This document shows positions 15,667-23,435 of a DNA stretch of 38,494 nucleotides, piece after piece (position 1 is the first letter of the stretch; every line of letters begins with the position of its first letter). The translations under genes were made by a program, and so were the position numbers. Below the pieces are notes generated by a model. The model did not search any database and had not been told where the DNA came from. It saw only the letters and a program-made list of their open reading frames with translations. Source of the DNA: Treponema sp. (GTDB lineage Bacteria; Spirochaetota; Spirochaetia; Treponematales; Treponemataceae); contig JAEDDW010000013.1 of the NCBI GenBank assembly GCA_016293645.1, forward strand, positions 1 through 38,494, in the 5' to 3' direction.

Positions 15667-17064
15667 ATGGCAACAATTCAGGAAAAACTGAGCGTTCTTG
15701 CTAATACAGTTGAAAGAGCAGATGATCTTACAAATGAACAGCTCAATGAAGAAAAGAAAAAGCTCTCTGTAATTGACTATAAGATGGTGACTTTCTCTCT
15801 TGCGGGAAAAGATTATGCCATCGACATCATGAAGGTAAAGGAGATTGCAAAGGCCGGTTGCTTTACGTATGTACCGAATGCACTTCCTTTTGTTCTTGGT
15901 GTCTATAATCTTCGTGGTGACATTATTCCTATCATAGATCTCAGGTTGTTCTTCAACAGTCCAGTTCCTGAGCATGATGAGAATTATCTGGAGAATATGC
16001 TTATCGTTACTGTAGGTGAGCAGACTTTTGGTGTTGTTGTAGATGCAATCGACAAGGTTGTTGGAATCCAGAAGAGTTCCATTCAGCCTCCACATCCTTT
16101 GTTTGGTGACATCAACATCAAGTACATCTATGGTGTGGTTGAAGCTGAAAACAACCTTTATGTTCTTTTGGACATTGACAGGATTTTTGGCCTTCGTACA
16201 CCGGAAGAGGAAAGAGAACTTGCTGAAACTGCAAAGGCTCAGATGCAGATGAGACAGGAGGCTGCCGCAAGTGAACAGGCTGCAGCTGCCGCCGCAAATG
16301 CAGCAAATACAGTTGAAGACAAGGCAAAAAAAGCTGCTGATGACTTGAGGTTTATCGGTGGGTCTCTTGCTTCGTTCAAAAAATTCTCTGTTAATTCCAT
16401 TACGGAAGAATGGCTCAAAAAACGTTATGAAGAATGGGTATCTGAAAAAGGTGAGGGCAATACTCAGCTTCAGAATGAAAGTGACGCTGAAAAGTTCCTT
16501 TCTCCATTCTATTCAAAGTTCACTGGCACATGGTGGTCAGAGGAATATGCGGAAGAAGTCATGAGGGCTCTCCCTGAAAATTCAGCCAAGAACATCGTTG
16601 TATGGAATCCTGGTTGTGGAAAGGGTTATGAGACTTATTCATTGGCTTGTATTCTCAAGAAACGCTATCCAAATGCAAAGATAAGGGTATACGGTCATGA
16701 TACGGATCTTTTGAGCGTATCTAACGCACCTCTCATGAATCTTTCAGACGAGGCAAGCAACAGCTGGTATCAGCCTTATACAACCAGAACGGCAAGCGGA
16801 GATTATACTTTCTCAAAGGAAATCAAGGATTCGGTGATGTTTGAGTATCACGATTGTGTCAACACAAACAACCTTCCTCCTATTGATATTGTATTCTCAC
16901 GCGACATGCTGTCTTTCCTTCCGGAATCTTCACAAAATACAGTTTTATCTGAATTTAGTGAGAAACTTAAAGGAAATGGTGTTATAATAGTAGGAGAAAA
17001 TGAGAATATTACCGCAGCCGGTCTGAAAAAAATAGACGGAAGTGTAACGGTATATTCCAAATAG
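15667..17064 (+). CDS. CheW-CheR-like fusion protein
   Basis: 465 residues in two parts. Residues about 36-176 form a complete CheW domain (GVYNLRGDIIPIIDLRLFF core) that should couple CheA to receptors. An Ala/Glu-rich linker (about 180-225) leads to a CheR-type methyltransferase fold (about 235-465). Its SAM-binding motif is altered to WNPGCGKGYETYSLA (313-327), where active CheR has a GCxxGEEPYS-type sequence. The later motif FSRDMLSFLP replaces the usual CRNVLIYF. The domain therefore looks degenerate and may be structural. The fusion is known from Treponema arrays. It starts four bases after cheA with AGAGGG before it. Confidence 0.92.
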   Translation: MATIQEKLSVLANTVERADDLTNEQLNEEKKKLSVIDYKMVTFSLAGKDYAIDIMKVKEIAKAGCFTYVPNALPFVLGVYNLRGDIIPIIDLRLFFNSPVPEHDENYLENMLIVTVGEQTFGVVVDAIDKVVGIQKSSIQPPHPLFGDINIKYIYGVVEAENNLYVLLDIDRIFGLRTPEEERELAETAKAQMQMRQEAAASEQAAAAAANAANTVEDKAKKAADDLRFIGGSLASFKKFSVNSITEEWLKKRYEEWVSEKGEGNTQLQNESDAEKFLSPFYSKFTGTWWSEEYAEEVMRALPENSAKNIVVWNPGCGKGYETYSLACILKKRYPNAKIRVYGHDTDLLSVSNAPLMNLSDEASNSWYQPYTTRTASGDYTFSKEIKDSVMFEYHDCVNTNNLPPIDIVFSRDMLSFLPESSQNTVLSEFSEKLKGNGVIIVGENENITAAGLKKIDGSVTVYSK

Positions 17065-17126
17065 TCAGACTTGAATCAATTTGCTGAGTTCTGAATAAAA
17101 CAACAAAAATAATCCAGGGGGTTAAA

Positions 17127-17609
17127 ATGAGAGTTGAGTATATTAATCCGTTTGTAGAAACTTCTTATAGAGTACTAAAGGAAGTTCTTGACGGTGCCGA
17201 AGTTAAACGTGGAGACCTTTATCTTAAGTCAACAGCTATGCCGGTTATGGGTGTTGCTGCTCTTGTTGGTCTTGCAGGTGATGTTGAAGGCCGTGTTGTT
17301 TTTGACATGACTTTTGAAACAGCATTGAACATCGCTTCAAAGATGAATATGGAAACAATGACAAAGTTTGATGATATGGCTAAGGCTACAATCAGTGAAC
17401 TTGCAAATATCATTACCGGTCAGGCTGTTACTAAGCTTCACGAGCTTGGATTCAAGTTTGACCTTACTCCTCCAGCTCTTTTTGCTGGTGAGAACATGGA
17501 AATTGCAGCTTTGGGAGGTACTTCTGAAAATGTTGAAGCTCTCATCGTACCTCTTGTTACAGACTGTGGCAAAGTTGAAGTTAATGTTGCAATCAGAGAA
17601 CGCGCATAA
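17127..17609 (+). CDS. cheX: CheY-P phosphatase CheX
   Basis: A 160-residue protein of the CheX/CheC/FliY phosphatase family that dephosphorylates CheY-P and resets the signal. The catalytic pair is E91 and N94 in ISELANIITG, matching the family pattern E-x2-N, and Gly/Ala turns follow as expected. The ATG at 17127 is preceded by AGGGGG (17116-17121), and the gene lies 62 bp after the CheW fusion and 15 bp before cheY. Spirochaetes use CheX rather than CheZ, so the setting fits. Confidence 0.93.
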   Translation: MRVEYINPFVETSYRVLKEVLDGAEVKRGDLYLKSTAMPVMGVAALVGLAGDVEGRVVFDMTFETALNIASKMNMETMTKFDDMAKATISELANIITGQAVTKLHELGFKFDLTPPALFAGENMEIAALGGTSENVEALIVPLVTDCGKVEVNVAIRERA

Positions 17610-17624
17610 TTTAAGGAGCATAGA

Positions 17625-18059
17625 ATGAAAACAAAAGAAGATTTTCCAGCCATCAACGCACGTCCTCCTGAGGGAGAAAGAGTTGACGGAACAAAGTATC
17701 GTGTACTTGTTGTAGACGATTCAATGTTCGTTGCAAAGCAGCTTACTCAGATTCTTACCAGCGATGGGTATGAAATCGTTGCTACAGCAACAGATGGAAA
17801 AGACGGAGTTGACAAGTACAAGGAGCTCTGTCCAAATGTTGATCTTGTAACAATGGATATTACTATGCCTCGCATGGATGGTATCACGGCTCTTGAGCAG
17901 ATTATCGCTTTTGATAAGAATGCACGCGTAGTTATGGTATCAGCTCTTGGTAAGGAAGAACTTGTTAAGAAGTCTCTTCTTGCCGGTGCAAAGAATTACA
18001 TTGTTAAGCCTCTTGACCGCAAGAAGGTTCTTGAGCGCATCAGTGCATCTTTGAAATAG
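17625..18059 (+). CDS. cheY: Chemotaxis response regulator CheY
   Basis: A 144-residue single receiver domain that carries the phosphoryl signal from CheA to the flagellar switch. It keeps the acidic pair D31-D32, the phospho-acceptor D78 in VTMDITMPRMDG, the switch Ser in VMVSALG, and the conserved Lys in IVKPLD. The first 22 residues before KYRVLVVDD are an extra N-terminal tail. A strong AAGGAG site (17613-17618) precedes the ATG, and a terminator follows at 18089. Unlike the regulator at 11030, the phosphorylation site is intact. Confidence 0.95.
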   Translation: MKTKEDFPAINARPPEGERVDGTKYRVLVVDDSMFVAKQLTQILTSDGYEIVATATDGKDGVDKYKELCPNVDLVTMDITMPRMDGITALEQIIAFDKNARVVMVSALGKEELVKKSLLAGAKNYIVKPLDRKKVLERISASLK

Positions 18060-18088
18060 TAAGCTGTTCCAGCTTGTTCTCATAAAGT

Positions 18089-18119
18089 CGGTTCTGAAGG
18101 AATTTTCAGGACCGGTTTT
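18089..18119 (+). terminator. Terminator of the chemotaxis operon
   Basis: CGGTTCTGAA (18089-18098) pairs with TTCAGGACCG (18105-18114) with one wobble around the loop GGAATT. T-rich sequence follows. Confidence 0.8.
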
Positions 18120-18193
18120 GTGTTTTAAACTGGCTAAAAGTCAGTCGCAAAAGTGGTTTGAGTTCCGGCTTGAAGCCGAATACTTCTGTGCAT

Positions 18194-18628
18194 TCATAGC
18201 TTTTCTTCAATATTTGAATTCATTTTGACAAGAAGGTTCAGCAGCTGTTCCTTTTCCTGATCTGTGAAATTCATGAAGCATACATCCAGCAGTTTTTTTG
18301 AAATGCCGGAAGTGAGTACATTGTATTTTTCACCTTCTTCTGTGAGTGAAATGTATTTTTTCCTTGTGTCCTTTGGGCAGACTTCCGTTTTGACAAGGCC
18401 TTCATCCGTAAGTTTTTTTATAAGGACTGTTGTGGTGGATTTGTCTCTGTTTATGCGTTCTGATATTTCACCCATTGAAAGTTTTCCGTTTTCCGCAAGA
18501 AGAAACAGTATGAATCCGTGGGATGATACAAATTTCCCTTCCTGCGCAAGCTGTCTGTTTGTAAAATCCTGTGTGACTGAATGCAGGTGGGAGATGAGTG
18601 AAACTACGGAGTCGATTTTATATTCCAT
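18194..18628 (-). CDS. MarR family transcriptional regulator
   Basis: 144 residues from the ATG at 18628; a TTG two codons upstream is possible. It is a winged-helix protein with flanking dimerisation helices. The recognition region is LSMGEISERINRDKSTTTVLIKKLTDEGLV (about 52-81), and the wing reads KDTRKKYISLTEEGE with the family's conserved D-x-R. No ligand can be named. It diverges from the membrane protein at 18700 across 71 bp holding two back-to-back promoters, so that gene is its likely target (inference). No clear ribosome site is present. Confidence 0.9.
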   Translation of the reverse strand: MEYKIDSVVSLISHLHSVTQDFTNRQLAQEGKFVSSHGFILFLLAENGKLSMGEISERINRDKSTTTVLIKKLTDEGLVKTEVCPKDTRKKYISLTEEGEKYNVLTSGISKKLLDVCFMNFTDQEKEQLLNLLVKMNSNIEEKL

Positions 18629-18663
18629 TTTCAAAGTTTATCCGAAAGATCTAAAAGTTTCAA
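18629..18663 (-). promoter_or_regulatory. Promoter of the MarR gene
   Basis: On the minus strand there is TTGAAA (18663-18658), a 17-bp spacer, and TAAACT (18640-18635). The -10 box ends six bases before the ATG at 18628, so the mRNA would be leaderless. Its -35 box lies one base from the -35 box of the opposing promoter. Confidence 0.45.
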
Positions 18664-18664
18664 A

Positions 18665-18699
18665 TTGCTTTTTTTTTGTATAACCCTTATTATGTCTGC
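18665..18699 (+). promoter_or_regulatory. Promoter of the 18700 membrane protein gene
   Basis: TTGCTT (18665-18670), a 17-bp spacer, and TATTAT (18688-18693). The -10 box ends six bases before the ATG at 18700, and there is no Shine-Dalgarno site. Confidence 0.5.
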
Positions 18700-19527
18700 A
18701 TGTTTGGATTTTTTTTCAAGAAGAACCTTTGTGATGTTTGGGATAATATTTTTTATGTTGTCATAGTCAATTTCTTTTCTTTGATTGCACTTTCAGTTAC
18801 GGCCTTTGCCATGAAAGTTGAATTTTTTTCCAAGATCCCGGAGATTTACAGATATCCTGTTCTATTTGTGACTTTTATTGCAGGCTGTATTTTGATCTGT
18901 ACCATTGCTTTTGCCGGAAGTGAAAATGCCGTTGCCGCAGCAAATTTCAATTCCCCAAGATATGGAAATTTTTTTAAAAGAATTCTTCCCTCATTCAAAG
19001 ACGGAGCTTTTTCAGGTCTTTTCATTGGTCTTGTTGCTACGGTTGCTTGTGTGAGCCTTCCTTTCTACTACAGGATGTGGAGACCTTCAGACGGAAGCAA
19101 TGGAAGCCCTCTTTGGCTTGTCTTCATGGTTATGATTTTCTGGTTTATCCTTACGACTGTTTTTGCCTTCCAGTGGTTTTTACCTGTCAGGGCAATCATG
19201 AAAAACAACTACCTGAAATGCCTCAAGAAATGCTACATCATTTTTTTTGACAACATGAGCTTTACTTTCTGGGTAACATTCGTGAATTTCCTCAACACTC
19301 TGCTTACTCTTGTGACTTTTGGACTTTATCCAGGAATGACAGGTGTTATCTTCACGAACGTCAATGCCTTGAGGATCTGTCTTTATAAATACGATTGGCT
19401 TGAAGTCAATCCGGGCATTTCCCTCGAACAGAGAAAAAATGTTCCCTGGGAAGATCTGATTGCAAAGGACCGCAAGACACTTGGTCCAAGGACATTAAAG
19501 GGCTTTATTTTCCCATGGAAGGAATAG
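18700..19527 (+). CDS. Multi-pass membrane protein of unknown function
   Basis: 275 residues with about six hydrophobic segments (around 17-37, 50-72, 100-120, 135-160, 185-205, 205-225), a positively charged N-terminus and a soluble C-terminal tail (from about 230). The layout is reminiscent of YesL/DUF624-type proteins, but I see no decisive motif. A TTG at 18676 would extend the frame, but it overlaps the predicted promoter. The ATG at 18700 is chosen. The divergent MarR gene suggests regulation by it. A terminator follows at 19554. Confidence 0.75.
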   Translation: MFGFFFKKNLCDVWDNIFYVVIVNFFSLIALSVTAFAMKVEFFSKIPEIYRYPVLFVTFIAGCILICTIAFAGSENAVAAANFNSPRYGNFFKRILPSFKDGAFSGLFIGLVATVACVSLPFYYRMWRPSDGSNGSPLWLVFMVMIFWFILTTVFAFQWFLPVRAIMKNNYLKCLKKCYIIFFDNMSFTFWVTFVNFLNTLLTLVTFGLYPGMTGVIFTNVNALRICLYKYDWLEVNPGISLEQRKNVPWEDLIAKDRKTLGPRTLKGFIFPWKE

Positions 19528-19553
19528 AAATCCTATAGACATCCAAGGTTTGG

Positions 19554-19585
19554 GGCAGGTTGCAGTAAACTTCCTGCCTTTTTTT
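19554..19585 (+). terminator. Terminator after the membrane protein gene
   Basis: GGCAGG (19554-19559) pairs with CCTGCC (19573-19578) and is followed by seven T residues. Confidence 0.75.
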
Positions 19586-19607
19586 AGTTTTCTTTGAATT
19601 GCGAATA

Positions 19608-19636
19608 TTGACAAAGAAACGTAAAGAATGCAAAAT
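19608..19636 (+). promoter_or_regulatory. Promoter of the HTH-EIIA gene
   Basis: Consensus TTGACA (19608-19613), a 17-bp spacer, and CAAAAT (19631-19636). The leader is about 30 nt and contains AGGGG (19663-19667) before the ATG at 19674. Confidence 0.65.
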
Positions 19637-19673
19637 ACTCAAATTAATGTGAAATTGTACATAGGGGTTAGTT

Positions 19674-20318
19674 ATGGAAGACGATATTCTTACCATTGAA
19701 GAAGTTGCATCATACCTTCGTGTAAGCGAGCGTACGGTTTATGACTGGGCTCAGAAGGGTGAAATTCCTAGCGGTAAAATTGGTACAGTATGGAGATTCA
19801 AGAAGTCAGAGATTGAAAAGTGGGTCAATGAACGTCTCTCATCTTCTACAAAATCTTCTTCAGATATAGTTGTTCAGATCAAGAATATTCTTTCTCCTGA
19901 GCGCATTGTTTTCATGAATCATCAGACAAAGCATGATTCCCTTGTTCAGCTGGCACAGAATCTTGCGACAGCTCCACAGGTAAAGGATGCCAAGGAACTT
20001 GAGGCTGAGATCCTGAAGCGTGAGGAACTTATGTCCACATCAATAGGTCGCGGACTTGCCATTCCACATGTACGTCTTTCTTCTGTCACAGACCTTGTCA
20101 TGTCAGTCGGAATCTCAAAATGCGACATCATCGATTTCCAGCCTGTTGATGAGACTCCGGTGCGTGTATTGTTCATGATCGGTGCCGCATTCAACCAGCA
20201 CAGCTATTACCTCAAGACTTTATCCCATCTGAGCACAAAACTTAGGGAACCTGACCTCTACAAGAAACTTCTTGATGCCCAGTCGGCAATGGAAGCATAT
20301 AATCTTCTCATCCAGTAA
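19674..20318 (+). CDS. Helix-turn-helix / PTS EIIA fusion protein
   Basis: 214 residues. The N-terminal domain (about 5-55) is an excisionase/MerR-like helix-turn-helix: ILTIEEVASYLRVSERTVYDWAQKG, then a GTVWRFKKSEIEKWV wing. A Ser/Thr-rich linker (56-64) leads to an EIIA domain of the fructose/nitrogen family (about 68-214) with the phosphorylatable H132 in GRGLAIPHVRL. A DNA-binding domain joined to a PTS phospho-acceptor suggests a regulator whose activity follows PTS phosphorylation (inference). It is a second EIIA beside the one at 1261, and again no EIIB or EIIC is adjacent. It is monocistronic, with its own promoter and terminator. Confidence 0.9.
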   Translation: MEDDILTIEEVASYLRVSERTVYDWAQKGEIPSGKIGTVWRFKKSEIEKWVNERLSSSTKSSSDIVVQIKNILSPERIVFMNHQTKHDSLVQLAQNLATAPQVKDAKELEAEILKREELMSTSIGRGLAIPHVRLSSVTDLVMSVGISKCDIIDFQPVDETPVRVLFMIGAAFNQHSYYLKTLSHLSTKLREPDLYKKLLDAQSAMEAYNLLIQ

Positions 20319-20342
20319 TGGATGCGTGTTTGAAAAATAATT

Positions 20343-20376
20343 AAGCCTGTCTTGGTCATGCAAGGCAGGCTTTTTG
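20343..20376 (+). terminator. Terminator between two convergent genes
   Basis: A 12-bp stem (20343-20354 with 20361-20372, one wobble) with a 6-nt loop runs into T residues. The A-rich 5' flank allows use by the convergent minus-strand gene that ends at 20382. Confidence 0.85.
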
Positions 20377-20381
20377 CTTTT

Positions 20382-21533
20382 TTAAGGCAGTACGACTGGA
20401 ATCCATTTTTCAAGATCTGTCTGACTGCCGCTTATCTTTCCCCAGGTAAGACCTTTTGCCGTAGTCTCTCCCGTAAGATATGTTTTTCCGTTTACAGTGA
20501 AACCGAATCCCGGATGGTTGGAAACAAAGCCTGCGATGGCGTGGCTGTATTCTGCACTTACAAAAATTATTGCGTCTTCATTTATGGCCTGTAGAAGAAC
20601 GGCGATCAGCATGGATCTGCTGTCACAGTCTGAACCGCCACCAAGAAGTATCGACGGAAGGGAAGCAAAGTCGCTTGTGTTCTTCTCGCGCTCATATTTG
20701 AAATCCTGGGTCCAGGTGAGAAGTTTCTGTGCGTATTCTGTCGTGTCCTTGCATCCTGGTGCCAGGGCATTTGAAATGTCAAAGGCGGCCTGACGCAATC
20801 TTGAGCATGAGTCGCGGAAAATAATCCTGTAATATCTTTGCCAGGCTTCTTTCCACAGGTCGCTTTTCTGGTAGAGAAGGAGCATCCTGTATTCCCTGTC
20901 AATGAGATAGTCAGCCGCCTCCTTGTCTGAACCGTCAAGCTTTGTGGCTATTTTTGTTCCGCCTATGTTGAGCTTTATATCCTGCTGTCCTTGGGCTGGA
21001 AAAGTGTATGAAGTGAGTATTCCGCTTGTGAAATAGCTTTCAATGTCTACGTAGACTGAATCGATGAGACTTGCCATGTATGAGTTTGCCGCCACCGCAT
21101 CCTTTTCTGCAGCCCATGTGAGCACAAGGATTATGCTTTTGTTTTCAGGAATTACAGCGGCTGCCCCGTAACCCTGAGAAGAAACTCCAAGTATGTTTCC
21201 TGAGAACATTGCCATGGCCGTGTCATTGTTCCGCCACTTGAATGTGTCTACATCGGCGTTGAGTCCAAGCTTTGAAACAGTGTCTTTCATTGCTTTTTCT
21301 GTTCCGCTGTATTTTGAAGCCGGAAAAATTTTAATTATTGCGTGTACCGGGGCTATGGTGCTCTGAAGCTGGAATGAACTGTCTCCGGCTGAGGACTCGA
21401 GTTTGAATCCTTCCGGGAGGTCGACACACACGTTGCCGCTCAATCCGTTGAAATTCGTTCTTGTGGCAAAAAGAGATGATGCCATGAAGAGCACTGCCGC
21501 AAGGCTTGATAACTTATATGCAAATCTTGTCAT
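20382..21533 (-). CDS. Secreted transglutaminase-like protein
   Basis: 383 residues with a signal peptide (1-23, ...SSLFA). The first part (about 25-190) is a mostly beta domain of unknown role. The C-terminal part carries a transglutaminase/papain-like pattern: Cys in GGGSDCDSRSMLIAVLLQA (C303), His in EYSHAIAGF (H331) and an acidic residue in YLTGETT (E356). These are spaced as in the Cys-His-Asp/Glu triad of the bacterial transglutaminase-like superfamily, so a periplasmic protease or crosslinking role is possible (inference). The ATG at 21533 has GAGGA about 8 nt upstream. It diverges from the pseudouridine synthase gene. Confidence 0.8.
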   Translation of the reverse strand: MTRFAYKLSSLAAVLFMASSLFATRTNFNGLSGNVCVDLPEGFKLESSAGDSSFQLQSTIAPVHAIIKIFPASKYSGTEKAMKDTVSKLGLNADVDTFKWRNNDTAMAMFSGNILGVSSQGYGAAAVIPENKSIILVLTWAAEKDAVAANSYMASLIDSVYVDIESYFTSGILTSYTFPAQGQQDIKLNIGGTKIATKLDGSDKEAADYLIDREYRMLLLYQKSDLWKEAWQRYYRIIFRDSCSRLRQAAFDISNALAPGCKDTTEYAQKLLTWTQDFKYEREKNTSDFASLPSILLGGGSDCDSRSMLIAVLLQAINEDAIIFVSAEYSHAIAGFVSNHPGFGFTVNGKTYLTGETTAKGLTWGKISGSQTDLEKWIPVVLP

Positions 21534-21564
21534 TTTATAGATCCTCTTTTATGATAATCGGAAA
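21527..21564 (+). promoter_or_regulatory. Promoter of the pseudouridine synthase gene
   Basis: TTGTCA (21527-21532), a 17-bp spacer, and TATGAT (21550-21555), with an overlapping GATAAT at 21553-21558. The ATG at 21565 is six to nine bases downstream, so the leader is absent or minimal. The -35 box overlaps the start codon of the divergent gene. Confidence 0.5.
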
Positions 21565-22257
21565 ATGAAGACTATTTCTGTAATTTATGAGAACGATGAG
21601 ATTATCCTGGTGAATAAGGAAGCTGGTGTTTCTGTTCAGGGGGGTGCTGGCATTGCGCATCCTCTTGATGAGGAACTTCCTAAACAGCTTGGCTGCAGAA
21701 TCCATCTTGTGCACAGACTTGATAAGGAGACAGCCGGAATTCTTATCGTCGCAAAAAATCCCAGTGCCGCCGCAAAATGGACAAAACTGATCCAGACGGA
21801 ACAGGTTCAGAAGGTTTACTCTGCCGTCTGTTTTGGCATTCCCCAGGTGAAGGGAAAACCTGTCATGGAAGGCAAGCTTTCAGGAACAGTGGAAGCTCAC
21901 GGCCGCACGCAGAATGCCGAACTTTTTTTCAAAGTCGAAAAGAAGTGGACTGAAAAAATAATTTCTGAGAATGCCGAGACTGGTGAGAGGACTGAGAAAA
22001 ATCTTGATCTGAGTCTTGTAAAGATTACCCTTGGAACAGGCCGCATGCATCAGATAAGAATCCAGATGGCAAAGTCTTCCGCACCTCTGGCTGGGGATGA
22101 CAAACACGGCAATTTCAAGCTGAACAAACTTGCGCGAAAGGCTGGAATCAAAAGGCTTCAGCTTGCGGCAACAAAATTGACCATTCCTGTTGATGGCAAG
22201 CCAAAGACCTTTGAAATTCCGTTACCGGAACATTTCAAGAATCCATGTGAGGTTTGA
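21565..22257 (+). CDS. RluA-family pseudouridine synthase
   Basis: A 230-residue enzyme that isomerises uridine to pseudouridine in rRNA or tRNA. The catalytic Asp is D53 in the motif HRLDKETAGIL. Further family motifs are KVYSAVCFG (about 83-91) and TGRMHQIRIQM (about 157-167). It begins directly with the catalytic domain, without the S4 RNA-binding domain found in RluC/RluD. The target site cannot be predicted. It is convergent with the oxidoreductase gene, with four bases between stops. Confidence 0.9.
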   Translation: MKTISVIYENDEIILVNKEAGVSVQGGAGIAHPLDEELPKQLGCRIHLVHRLDKETAGILIVAKNPSAAAKWTKLIQTEQVQKVYSAVCFGIPQVKGKPVMEGKLSGTVEAHGRTQNAELFFKVEKKWTEKIISENAETGERTEKNLDLSLVKITLGTGRMHQIRIQMAKSSAPLAGDDKHGNFKLNKLARKAGIKRLQLAATKLTIPVDGKPKTFEIPLPEHFKNPCEV

Positions 22258-22261
22258 TCGC

Positions 22262-23239
22262 CTAGAGTGTTTCGCAAGGATAAATCACGCCCCACTGTTT
22301 TCTGAGACTGTCCATGATCTTCATGATGCGGATTGTTTCTTCGTGAGGCATTGATGGACATTCGATTTTTCCCTGGGCAAGAATGTCCTTGCATTCAAGA
22401 ACCTCGTATTCATATCCCGTTGCGATTTCCGGAAAGTCAATTTTCTTGAGCAGTCTGTCATCGGTGTCGTAGAAGGAAATGGACTGCGGGTTGTTGATGT
22501 TTGCGACCACCGCATATCCCTTGTCTCCATAGAAAGTTCCGCCTCTGTCGGATCTGTTTGTGAATCCTGATGTAAGCACTGCTGTCCTTCCGTTTTCAAA
22601 AAAGACAGTTATGCAGTTGAACCTGTCGACGCCGGAATCCGTAAGCATTACTGATGATTCGATTTTCTTTATTTCGTTTCCAAAGAACATCATTGCGAAA
22701 TTCAGCGTGTAGACTCCAAGGTCAAGAAGGGCACCACCGGCAAGTTCCGGCTGTGTCATTCTCTGCTTGAACGCGATGCTGTAGTGAAGGTTTGTCGATA
22801 TGTGCTCAACCTCTCCGATGATTCCGCTTGCGATTTCATCCATTATGATTTTTCTTGACGGCATGTATCGTGTCCATATGGCTTCCGTCACAAGGACCTT
22901 CTTTTCTTCCGCTTCCTTGAGAATTTCTTCTGCCTCATAGGCGTTTCTCGTAAAGGACTTTTCGCACAGTACAGCTTTTCTGTGCTTGAGGCAAAGTTTC
23001 ATGTTCTGGTAGTGCTGTGAGTGCGGTGTGGCGATGTAGACGAGATCAACCGAAGGATTTTCCAGCATTTCCTCGTAGTCGCCGTAAGCCTTTGGAATGT
23101 TGTATTCTGCGGCGAATTTCTGGGCTTTTTCCAGAGATCTTGATGCGATCGCATAGATCTGTGCCTGTTCCGGAATGGCAGCAACTGTCCGTGCCATTGT
23201 TCCCGCGATGCTTCCTGCACCGATGATACCGATGTTCAT
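22262..23239 (-). CDS. Gfo/Idh/MocA family oxidoreductase
   Basis: 325 residues. The N-terminal Rossmann domain carries GIIGAGSIAGTMA (4-16) for NAD(P) binding and the family motif CEKSF (92-96, with K94), where Pro is more usual than Ser after the Lys. The C-terminal alpha/beta domain includes GGALLDLGVYTLNF (about 167-180), with Tyr in place of the common His, as in dihydrodiol-dehydrogenase-like members. Its substrate is probably a sugar or polyol but is not determinable. The start codon at 23239 has AAGGAGC upstream and a promoter about 70 bp away. Confidence 0.92.
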   Translation of the reverse strand: MNIGIIGAGSIAGTMARTVAAIPEQAQIYAIASRSLEKAQKFAAEYNIPKAYGDYEEMLENPSVDLVYIATPHSQHYQNMKLCLKHRKAVLCEKSFTRNAYEAEEILKEAEEKKVLVTEAIWTRYMPSRKIIMDEIASGIIGEVEHISTNLHYSIAFKQRMTQPELAGGALLDLGVYTLNFAMMFFGNEIKKIESSVMLTDSGVDRFNCITVFFENGRTAVLTSGFTNRSDRGGTFYGDKGYAVVANINNPQSISFYDTDDRLLKKIDFPEIATGYEYEVLECKDILAQGKIECPSMPHEETIRIMKIMDSLRKQWGVIYPCETL

Positions 23240-23307
23240 AAGATTGCTCCTTATGGGAATGTTTAGAAATGACTGTTTTTAAATCAGCGGAAAAATCCAC
23301 AATTATA

Positions 23308-23336
23308 ATTATCAGCGAGGTTTTGGGATTTTGCAA
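23308..23336 (-). promoter_or_regulatory. Promoter of the Gfo/Idh/MocA gene
   Basis: On the minus strand there is TTGCAA (23336-23331), a 17-bp spacer, and GATAAT (23313-23308). The leader to the ATG at 23239 is about 60 nt and carries a good ribosome site. Confidence 0.5.
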
Positions 23337-23421
23337 TGTTTGGTGAAAAAATAACGAATATTTCATCTTTCCTTTAGTATATCTGAATTTCATTTTTATT
23401 TTTTTTTACAGCTATTTGTGT

Positions 23422-23435
23422 TAGAATAAGTCATT
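23422..23435 (+). promoter_or_regulatory. -10 box directly before the TIGR03546 gene
   Basis: TAGAAT lies at 23422-23427, eight bases before the ATG at 23436. No Shine-Dalgarno site and no clear -35 box are visible, so a leaderless mRNA is possible. Confidence 0.4.
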
